DNA from: DASVAL01 sp035649575 | GTDB lineage: Bacteria > Planctomycetota > UBA1135 > UBA2386 | Direction: 5' to 3' | Assembly (NCBI GenBank): GCA_035649575.1 | Contig: DASRJH010000320.1 | Location: forward strand, 1 to 16,270 | DNA length: 16,270 nucleotides | Part shown: one piece after another, positions 1-5,762 of the stretch | Numbering within the stretch: position 1 is the first letter of the stretch | Layout of the letters: every line of letters starts with the position of its first letter | The notes under the pieces: generated by a model | The model's database searches: none | The model's input: only the letters and a program-made list of their open reading frames with translations | What the model was told of the DNA's origin: nothing | Made by a program: the position numbers and the translations under genes

Positions 1-1
1 G

Positions 2-1918
2 TTCGCGGCGTTGCCGGGCCAAGGCGAGCTGCGTATCCGCGGCCGCCTGACAACCGCACTGCAGACACCGGCCGGCGAACACGGTCATGCGGCCGTGATC
101 TTCCGCGACCCTCACGGTGCTCCGATCGTCGGCTTCGGCGCGGCGACCGCCGTCGACGCCGACGGCCGCACGTTCCCCGTGCGCACCATCGCCGGCGACG
201 GCACGCTCGAGCTCGTGCTCGCGGCCGAGCACGTCGCCGCGGCGCGCTGCCCACTCGTGGTCGATCCGCTGCTGAGCAACCAGCTGCTGTCGGCGAGCGG
301 CACGCTGCCGCTCGGCCAGGGCCGCGCCAGCGACGTGGCGCGCGACGAGGAGAACAACCAGCTGATGGTCGCGATCCAGCGCCACGCATCGGCAACCGAC
401 GAGGACCTGTTCCTGCGTCTGTTCAGCGACGGCTTTGCCGCCAACCTCGGCCTCGTGTTCGCCGACGTCGACACGACGTGGGACGCGACCGAACCGAAGG
501 TCACGTTCGTCGGCGGCGCCGACCGCTGGGTCGCCGTGTTCACGCGCGCGTTCCACGCGACCGGCACGAAGGCCGTGCGCTGGCACCCGCACGCCGCCGC
601 GAGCACGCTACTCGACACGACCGTCGGCAGCCTCGTGCCGCCAGCGGGCTCGAGCGATCTGCACCCGGCCGTCGGCGGCTACGGCGGCGTCACGCCGTTC
701 GTGCACGCCGTGCTGTGCTGGCAGCGCGACCAGAACCTCGGCGCCGGCGGCACGCACACCGTCGACGATTTCAGCCGCGTCTGGTTCGCGCGCCTCGACC
801 TGAGCAGCCCCGGTGCCGGCACGCTCGGCGCTGCGACCGAGGTCACCGGGACCGATCCGGCGGGCGCCTGCGACCGCGAACGGCCGAGTATCAACCGCCT
901 GTCGCTCGGCAACAGCCCGAGCCACTTCCTGATCGGCTTCCAGACCTACTGGAATGCGGCCCCGGGCGGCGTCGACGACTGGGACGTCGAGGGCCGGCGC
1001 ATCGACGGAAGTGGCGCCCTGATGCCAGGCGTGTGGACCGCGGCGAGCAACACGCCGGATACCAACCACAAGCTCGGCCCGCTCGTCGACGGCATGGCCG
1101 ACGACTACGTGGTCGCCTACGCGCTCGCCGACAACACGGTGCTGCCGGCGAAGACGCTCGCGATCGAGGGCAGCCGCGTCGCGTGCGAGGGCTACGACTT
1201 CATCCACGCGGCGCTCGGGCCACCGGGCGTGCTGTTCGACACCGGCGGCGCGAAGACCATGCAGGTGACCGGGCTGTCCTACGACTCGCTGACGCACTCG
1301 CACGCGGTCGTCGTCTACCAGAACGAGCTCACGAACACGCTCTACGCCGAGAAGGTCGGCTACCAGAACCAGACCGTCGAGGAGTTCACGGTCTACGCGA
1401 CCGCCGGTCACGTGCCGAACGGCGGCGGCGCCGCGTTCGACCGCCTTGCCGAGCGCCATGTCTTCGTGTTCGGCGTCGAGGACGGCGGCATCGCGCAGCC
1501 CGTGTATGGCAACAGCGTGAACTACGTCGCGACGCCCGCGCCGGTGAACTACGGCACGCCCGGCTGCGCGCAGGGTGGACCGTTGTGGATCGGCTACCAC
1601 CGCATCGGCCATCAGGAGGGGTCGGTACACCTGATCGCCGGACCGGCCAACACGCTCGTGCTGCTCGCGGTCTCGCTCGGCACCGCGAACGTGCCGCTCG
1701 CGGGCGCGGGTCTCGGCAGCTGCAATCTGCTCGTCGATCCGACACTGCTGCTCGGCACCGTCGCGATGGTGTCGAGCGGCGCCGGCTACGCGAGCCTCGC
1801 GCTGCCGATCCCCGATGCGCTGCCGCCGTTCACCTGCTACTTCCAGTGGTTCGCGTTCCCCGGCGCGCTGGCGACGACGAGCAACACGTCCGGGCTGTCG
1901 GTCGTGTTCGACCGCTGA
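2..1918 (+). CDS. Large secreted beta-rich protein, 5'-truncated by window edge
   Basis: The frame is open to the left edge, so the true start and any signal peptide lie outside; 638 residues are visible. Residues 1-92 resemble the N-terminal beta domain found ahead of SBBP/propeller-type repeats (DUF7948-like, from memory), ending in PLVVDPLL. Residues of about 95-505 are beta-rich with repeated WVAVF, YVVAYA and HAVVVYQ strands, compatible with a propeller or FG-GAP-like fold. Residues of about 540-638 form a compact hydrophobic C-terminal domain with a GSCNLLVDPTLLL core and a Y-F-Q-W strand. The small protein at 3084-3440 consists only of a domain like this one. Catalytic residues were not recognised. 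Probably extracellular or surface exposed, inferred from composition. High GC3 throughout and the clean stop at 1916-1918 support the frame. The product name is uncertain; that it is coding is nearly certain. Confidence 0.85.
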   Translation, partial: FAALPGQGELRIRGRLTTALQTPAGEHGHAAVIFRDPHGAPIVGFGAATAVDADGRTFPVRTIAGDGTLELVLAAEHVAAARCPLVVDPLLSNQLLSASGTLPLGQGRASDVARDEENNQLMVAIQRHASATDEDLFLRLFSDGFAANLGLVFADVDTTWDATEPKVTFVGGADRWVAVFTRAFHATGTKAVRWHPHAAASTLLDTTVGSLVPPAGSSDLHPAVGGYGGVTPFVHAVLCWQRDQNLGAGGTHTVDDFSRVWFARLDLSSPGAGTLGAATEVTGTDPAGACDRERPSINRLSLGNSPSHFLIGFQTYWNAAPGGVDDWDVEGRRIDGSGALMPGVWTAASNTPDTNHKLGPLVDGMADDYVVAYALADNTVLPAKTLAIEGSRVACEGYDFIHAALGPPGVLFDTGGAKTMQVTGLSYDSLTHSHAVVVYQNELTNTLYAEKVGYQNQTVEEFTVYATAGHVPNGGGAAFDRLAERHVFVFGVEDGGIAQPVYGNSVNYVATPAPVNYGTPGCAQGGPLWIGYHRIGHQEGSVHLIAGPANTLVLLAVSLGTANVPLAGAGLGSCNLLVDPTLLLGTVAMVSSGAGYASLALPIPDALPPFTCYFQWFAFPGALATTSNTSGLSVVFDR

Positions 1919-1924
1919 CGCGCG

Positions 1925-1941
1925 CGGCGCCGATCGCGCCG
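1925..1941. terminator. Small GC hairpin after the first gene
   Basis: CGGCGC, a 5-nt loop (cgatc) and GCGCCG form a perfect 6-bp stem starting 7 nt after the stop codon at 1918. There is no T-tract. In sequence this GC-rich such stems arise easily by chance, so this is only a candidate. The rest of the gap to 2010 holds the promoter-like element of the next gene and nothing else visible. Confidence 0.25.
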
Positions 1942-1997
1942 GCGTGCGAAAACGCGCGTTGGTCGGGCCGAACGCGGATCGGACGACCCGGATCGGA

Positions 1998-2003
1998 TAA
2001 CAC
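1998..2003 (+). promoter_or_regulatory. -10-like element (TAACAC) next to rluA-family start
   Basis: TAACAC lies 7 nt before the ATG at 2011, inside GGATAACAC, which matches GGATAACAT in the promoter of the sigma factor gene at 10232 in 8 of 9 positions. No Shine-Dalgarno sequence and no convincing -35 box are seen. Its position suggests a transcript starting at or very near the start codon. Similar elements occur at four other starts in this window. Confidence 0.4.
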
Positions 2004-2010
2004 TGTGCGC

Positions 2011-2916
2011 ATGGCCGTGGATCCGCGCGACGGCACCTTCGTGATCGACGCGACACTCGCCGGGCGTCTCGACCGCGCCGTGAAGTCCTTCCGCCCCGAG
2101 CTCAGCTGGAGCGAAGTGCGCGATCTGATCGCGCGCGGCAAGGTGCTCGTCGACGGGTGTGTCGTCGCCGATCCTGGCGTCGGGGCCGCCGCGGGCGCTG
2201 AGGTGACGATCGCCGTCGCGAACAGGCACCTCGCGGCAGCCGATGCCGTGCCACCGTTCGATCGCGCCCGGATCCTCCATCTCGATCGCGACATCGTCGT
2301 GGTCGACAAGCCGCCCGGCGTGCCGACGGTTCCGTTCGGCGAGGAGGCCGATGCGGTCGATCGGCGGCTGCACGAGCTGCTCGGCGCGCGCGTGCACGTC
2401 GTGCAGCGGCTCGACCGCGATACGAGCGGAGTCATGGTCTTCGCGCGTTCGAAGGATGCGTTCACGCACCTCGAGCACCAGTGGCGGCGGCACGCGATTC
2501 GTCGCAGCTACCTCGCGGTTGCACACGGCGACGTGCGCGCCGCGACGCTGCGTTCTTTCCTCGCCGACGACCGCGGCGACGGTTTGCGTGGTTCGATCGC
2601 GAACTCGCGCGTCGGCAAGGAGGCGATCACGCACGTCGAACCGGTCGAAGCGCTGCGCTCGGCTACGCTCGTGCGCTGCCGGCTCGAGACGGGGCGAACG
2701 CACCAGATCCGCATCCACCTCGCGGAGCGCGGCCACATGGTGCTCGGCGAACGCGGCTACGTGCGCGACCACCGCGGTGCCGTGCTGCAGGCGCCGCGCA
2801 TCATGCTGCACGCAGCGGAGCTCGGCTTCGAACATCCCGTGTCGGCGGCAGCGATGCAGTTCGTCGTGCCGATGCCCGAGGACATGGCCGCCGTCGTGCA
2901 GTCGCTGCGTGCGTGA
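2011..2916 (+). CDS. RluA-family pseudouridine synthase with S4 domain
   Basis: This 301-residue enzyme should isomerise specific uridines of rRNA or tRNA to pseudouridine in the cytoplasm. Residues 15-68 form an S4 RNA-binding domain (GRLDRAVKSF, ARGKVLVDG). The catalytic domain starts near residue 87 with LHLDRDIVVVDKPPGVPTVP. The catalytic motif is QRLDRDTSG (residues 132-140), with Asp135 as the expected nucleophile; most relatives have His in place of Gln132. GRTHQIRIHL (228-237) is the conserved RluA C-terminal motif. Length fits RluC/RluD-type enzymes, but the target site cannot be told from sequence, so no symbol is given. The ATG at 2011 is preferred because the S4 domain begins shortly after it; a GTG at 2005 would add two codons. 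It appears to be a single-gene unit ended by the hairpin at 2926-2954. Confidence 0.93.
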   Translation: MAVDPRDGTFVIDATLAGRLDRAVKSFRPELSWSEVRDLIARGKVLVDGCVVADPGVGAAAGAEVTIAVANRHLAAADAVPPFDRARILHLDRDIVVVDKPPGVPTVPFGEEADAVDRRLHELLGARVHVVQRLDRDTSGVMVFARSKDAFTHLEHQWRRHAIRRSYLAVAHGDVRAATLRSFLADDRGDGLRGSIANSRVGKEAITHVEPVEALRSATLVRCRLETGRTHQIRIHLAERGHMVLGERGYVRDHRGAVLQAPRIMLHAAELGFEHPVSAAAMQFVVPMPEDMAAVVQSLRA

Positions 2917-2925
2917 GGCCCCCAT

Positions 2926-2954
2926 CCGGTCGAAGGGCTCGCGCCCTTCACCGG
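2926..2954. terminator. Bidirectional hairpin between convergent genes
   Basis: CCGGT, one bulged C, GAAGGGC, a TCGC loop, GCCCTTC and ACCGG form a 12-bp stem with a 4-nt loop, starting 9 nt after the rluA-family stop. It lacks a strong T-tract; a pyrimidine-rich stretch (ttcgtcttcttcc) follows on the + side. The minus-strand small ORF ends inside the right arm (stop at 2948-2950), so the hairpin could serve both strands. Confidence 0.55.
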
Positions 2955-3073
2955 CCGTTCGTCTTCTTCCACTCCTCGACGGCTTGCCGCGTCGCCGCGA
3001 GCTTCGCAGCGCTGCCCTCCGGATCGAGCTCCGCCGCGATGACGACGAGCCGATGGGCCGCGCACGCCGACAT
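2948..3073 (-). CDS. Small 41-residue ORF, possible gene remnant
   Basis: ATG at 3071-3073 and TGA at 2948-2950. The product begins MSACAAHRLVVIAAELDPEG and ends EEWKKTNGR. About 37 of 41 sense codons end in G or C, and the composition (Glu, Lys, Leu, Ala, a predicted amphipathic end helix) looks protein-like rather than the Arg-rich pattern of shadow frames here. The start is 10 nt past the stop of the gene at 3084-3440, on the same strand. The frame is closed upstream by a TGA within the end of that gene. No ribosome binding site is seen. It could be a real small protein, or the surviving C-terminal end of a gene whose front part was lost. No family was recognised. Confidence 0.4.
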   Translation of the reverse strand: MSACAAHRLVVIAAELDPEGSAAKLAATRQAVEEWKKTNGR

Positions 3074-3083
3074 TCGCAGCCGG

Positions 3084-3440
3084 CTAGAGGCTCCCGATCG
3101 TCAGCGTCAACGCGTTCGTACCGGTGAGCGCCGTGATGCTGCCGGTGCCGCTGAATTCGATGGGCACCACCTGCTGGTGCAGAACCACGCCAGCGAGTGC
3201 GACGGTGTTTGGAAGCACGACCTGGGTCTGCACGATGCCGGCCGCAGGCAAGTACACGTCGAGCAGATCGGGGCTCACGAGCAGCGTGCAACCCGGCACA
3301 CCCTGCGGCAGGATCGCCGGCATGGGGATCGATATGGTGCTGAACCCGAGCACACCGACCGCGAGCGCAAGCGCCGGCATCCCGGTCGCAACGGAGCGGA
3401 ACGTCGACCCGATCCACGGCAGCGAAGGACGCGAGATCAT
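3084..3440 (-). CDS. Stand-alone C-terminal domain of a secreted protein (118 aa)
   Basis: Starts at the ATG 3438-3440 (MISRPSLPWIGSTF) and ends at TAG 3084-3086. The sequence runs through LALAVGVLGFS, a P-x-G-CTLLVSPDLL core and a final ITALTGTNALTLTIGSL beta strand. This order matches the last 100 residues of the protein ending at 1918 (GSCNLLVDPTLLL near the middle, TSNTSGLSVVF at the end) and a domain I associate with the ends of large secreted proteins of high-GC planctomycetes. There is no signal peptide and no N-terminal passenger domain, so it may be a truncated remnant or a small expressed domain. A TTG at 3518 would extend it by 26 residues that look non-coding. A 5-bp hairpin (3455-3469) lies in its leader. 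No function is claimed. Confidence 0.6.
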   Translation of the reverse strand: MISRPSLPWIGSTFRSVATGMPALALAVGVLGFSTISIPMPAILPQGVPGCTLLVSPDLLDVYLPAAGIVQTQVVLPNTVALAGVVLHQQVVPIEFSGTGSITALTGTNALTLTIGSL

Positions 3441-3514
3441 GGGGCACCCCGGAGGTTGGCGGTTCCAACGAACGTCGCGATGATACCGCGCGGGATCGCA
3501 CCAAGGGCCGCATG

Positions 3515-4531
3515 TCAAGACGGGGGCAGCGCGCGCATCTCCTCGATGATCGCCTCGGTGACGGATGTGGTCGTGCCGCTGCCGCCCAGGTCGGGCGTCA
3601 GCTCCTCACGGCGCTTCTGCGTGACGGCGGCGATGCCGCGGCGGATGCGGCGGTAGGCGTCCGGATGGCCGAGGTCGTGGCACATCATCGCGGCCGACAG
3701 CGTCAACGCGATCGGATTGGCGATGCCCTTGCCGGCGATGTCGAGGGCGGTGCCGTGGATGGCCTCGTAGACCGCGCAACCTTCGCCATAGTTGGCGCCG
3801 GGCGCGAGCCCCAGCCCACCGATGAGGCCCGCGGCGAGATCGCTGACGATGTCGCCATACAGGTTCTCGAGCAACAGCACGTCGTACGCGGCCGGCTTCG
3901 TCACGAGCCGCATGCACAACGCGTCGACGAGCACGTCGTCGGACTTGATGTCGGGATGAGCCGCCCCTTCCTCCTGCGCGCAACGCAGGAACAGGCCGTC
4001 GGCCATCTTCATGATGTTCGCCTTGTGGACCGCCGTGACGCGCTTGCGCCCCCACTTCCGAGCGTAGGCGAACGCGAAGCGCGCGATGCGCCGGCTGGCG
4101 GTGGCGGTGATGACCTTGATCGAGGTGACCACCCCCGGCGCGACCTCGTTCTCGAGGCCGGCATACAGGTCCTCGGTGTTCTCGCGCACGATGATGAGGT
4201 CCACGGAGCCATAGCGCGTCTCGAGGCCCGGCACGGTCTTGACGGGCCGCACGTTCGCGAAGAGCGCGAGCTCCTTGCGCAGGCGCACGTTGGCCGACAC
4301 GTGACCGCCGCCGCTCGGCGTGGTCGTCGGTCCCTTCAGCGCGATACCGCAGTCGCGGATCAGCTGCAGCGTGGCGCGCGGCAGCGCGTCGCCGTGACGT
4401 TCGATCGCGCCGAGCCCGATGTCGCCGGGCAACCATTCGACCGCCACGCCGGCGGCCTCGACGATCTTCCGCGCAGCCGTGCCGACCTCAGGACCGATCC
4501 CGTCGCCGGGCAGATAGACGATGCGATGCAT
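3515..4531 (-). CDS. NAD-dependent isocitrate dehydrogenase (IDH3-like)
   Basis: A 338-residue cytoplasmic enzyme of the isocitrate/isopropylmalate dehydrogenase family, predicted to oxidise isocitrate to 2-oxoglutarate in the TCA cycle. MHRIVYLPGDGIGPEV opens the fold. Ser79, Asn81, Arg85 and Arg95 in GGGHVSANVRLRKELALFAN-VRP match the isocitrate-binding Ser113, Asn115, Arg119 and Arg129 of E. coli IDH. RENTEDLYAGLE (116-127), HKANIMK with Lys170, Asp203 and YGDIVSD (225-231) provide further substrate- and metal-binding residues. HGTALDIAGK (259-268) has Asp-Ile where NADP enzymes have Lys-Tyr, pointing to NAD; the usual Pro is Leu263. Together these argue against isopropylmalate dehydrogenase. 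Homoisocitrate dehydrogenase is a less likely alternative. The ATG at 4531 is chosen because the family N-terminus starts there; a 20-residue upstream extension is out of family. Single gene, divergent from 4667. Confidence 0.92.
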   Translation of the reverse strand: MHRIVYLPGDGIGPEVGTAARKIVEAAGVAVEWLPGDIGLGAIERHGDALPRATLQLIRDCGIALKGPTTTPSGGGHVSANVRLRKELALFANVRPVKTVPGLETRYGSVDLIIVRENTEDLYAGLENEVAPGVVTSIKVITATASRRIARFAFAYARKWGRKRVTAVHKANIMKMADGLFLRCAQEEGAAHPDIKSDDVLVDALCMRLVTKPAAYDVLLLENLYGDIVSDLAAGLIGGLGLAPGANYGEGCAVYEAIHGTALDIAGKGIANPIALTLSAAMMCHDLGHPDAYRRIRRGIAAVTQKRREELTPDLGGSGTTTSVTEAIIEEMRALPPS

Positions 4532-4538
4532 TGCGCAG

Positions 4539-4544
4539 AAGTTA
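4539..4544 (-). promoter_or_regulatory. -10-like element (TAACTT) of the dehydrogenase gene
   Basis: On the minus strand TAACTT is followed by 7 nt (CTGCGCA) and then the ATG at 4531. It fits the TAnnnT pattern. No Shine-Dalgarno sequence and no clear -35 box are visible. A leaderless transcript is the simplest reading. Confidence 0.4.
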
Positions 4545-4653
4545 GTGGAGAGACTGCCGCGAAGCGCGGGCGAAGCAGCAACGCCACCCATGCCCCCACG
4601 CCTGCCTCAGGCCAGATCGTGGCGGACGGCTGGCGCAGCGCGCGGCAGGCGCG

Positions 4654-4659
4654 CAGAAT
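4654..4659 (+). promoter_or_regulatory. -10-like element (CAGAAT) of the secreted-protein operon
   Basis: CAGAAT lies 7 nt before the ATG at 4667 in an otherwise GC-rich stretch, matching TATAAT at 4 of 6 positions. There is no Shine-Dalgarno sequence. The same hexamer stands 6 nt before the start of the gene at 15964 on the other strand. The divergent gap 4532-4666 holds this element, the opposing one at 4539-4544, and a short GCCTG-CCT-CAGGC inverted repeat near 4600. Confidence 0.38.
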
Positions 4660-4666
4660 CGCGAAC

Positions 4667-5719
4667 ATGCACCTCGAGCGCCGCGTCCTGTTCGCATTCG
4701 TGCTCGCCGCCACCGGCGCCCTGGTCGCCCAGGAGCCGCCCGGCAAGCAGGGCGAGCCGCCGAAGCAGCCGGCTCCGGAGCCGACGCGCCTCGGCGACAC
4801 CGGCCTCGAGATGGTGCTGCTGCCCGGCATGAAGGTCGAAGACGGCGCGGCAGTGGGAGCGGTGTTCCTGGCAATGGCCGACGAGGCCGACGGCTTCCGC
4901 GAGAACATCAACCTCAGCCTCGGCCCCGAAAGCCCGCCGAAGGTCGCGGATGCGGCGATCAAGGCCGAGCTGACCGCGACGCTCGGCAAGACGCTGACCG
5001 AGTATGCGTTCGTCGCCGACGGGCGTCTCGACGTGGGTGGCACCAGCACCTACTGGCTGTCGGGCACGTTCCGGCAGGGCGAGACGAAGGTGCGCAACCT
5101 GCAGGTGCTGATTCCCGGCACCCCGTGCCACTGGCTGACGCTGACGGCGCGCACCGCCTCGTTCGCCGATCGCGAGGCCCAGGTGCGCAAGGCGCTCGCC
5201 GGCCTGCGCCGCGTCGACGAGGGCGTGGTCGCTGCGAACGTGGTCGTGCGCGTGCAGGGCAAACGGCTCTGCGTCGACGAGCTCGGCTTCTCGATCGAGC
5301 CGCCGGCGGGCTGGAAGGTGGCCGAGGCTCCCATCAAGGGTTGCTTCCTCTTCGCCGCCGGTCCTGCGATCGCGGGCTTCGCGCCCAACCTGAACGTCCG
5401 CACCGGGCGCGGCGCCGACGCGCTGGATCCGGCCGCCGTGCGCAAGGAGGTGGAGCCGGTGCTGGCGAAGATGTTCGACAAGCTGCAGCTGGCCGAGTGT
5501 GCAGCGCGCACCGTCGGCGGCCGCAAGGCCGTGCGTCTGCGCGCGAGTTTCGTCCAGGCCGAGCGCCCGCTCACGCTGGTGCAGTATCTGGTGCCGGCGC
5601 AGCCGCGCAAGTTCGTGATCACCTACACGGTGCCGACCAGCGAGGTTACGAAGCTCCTCCAGGCGATCGATGCATCGGCGGCGACGATCGAGGTGACGCC
5701 GGCGAAGGCGGGCAAGTGA
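4667..5719 (+). CDS. Secreted protein with two DcrB/PsbP-like domains
   Basis: 350 residues. MHLERRVLFAFVLAATGALVAQ is a typical signal peptide with probable cleavage near residues 20-22, followed by a Pro/Glu/Lys linker to about 40. Two halves share one layout. In each, a strand is followed by a short P-G-containing turn (LEMVLLPGMKV at 47-57; FSIEPPAGWKV at 208-218), an N-[IL]-N-[LV] strand (ENINLSL at 79-85; PNLNVRT at 240-246), a helix, and a final segment on screening or scaling a fit (YWLSGTF with LIPGTPCHWLTL; VQYLVPAQPRKFVITY). This resembles the DcrB/PsbP (Mog1-like) fold, hence a tandem duplication; that is an inference from pattern only. Likely periplasmic or extracellular. The next gene starts 43 nt downstream on the same strand, so the two are probably cotranscribed. 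Role unknown. Confidence 0.8.
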   Translation: MHLERRVLFAFVLAATGALVAQEPPGKQGEPPKQPAPEPTRLGDTGLEMVLLPGMKVEDGAAVGAVFLAMADEADGFRENINLSLGPESPPKVADAAIKAELTATLGKTLTEYAFVADGRLDVGGTSTYWLSGTFRQGETKVRNLQVLIPGTPCHWLTLTARTASFADREAQVRKALAGLRRVDEGVVAANVVVRVQGKRLCVDELGFSIEPPAGWKVAEAPIKGCFLFAAGPAIAGFAPNLNVRTGRGADALDPAAVRKEVEPVLAKMFDKLQLAECAARTVGGRKAVRLRASFVQAERPLTLVQYLVPAQPRKFVITYTVPTSEVTKLLQAIDASAATIEVTPAKAGK

Positions 5720-5762
5720 GAGCCAGTCGCGATGGCGCGCGCGCTTTCCTGGCGGCGCCCAG

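Noticed and set aside
478..2010. Upstream extension of the pseudouridine synthase frame through the first gene
   Set aside because: Residues before 2011 are Arg-rich shadow sequence of the secreted protein; the S4 domain starts right after the ATG at 2011.
3515..4531. Isopropylmalate dehydrogenase (leuB) as the product
   Set aside because: The Ser-x-Asn substrate motif and RENTEDLYAGLE favour isocitrate, and no leuC, leuD or leuA gene is nearby.
3512..4666. Upstream extension of the secreted DcrB/PsbP-like protein
   Set aside because: It is antisense to the dehydrogenase; the signal peptide at 4667 marks the true start.
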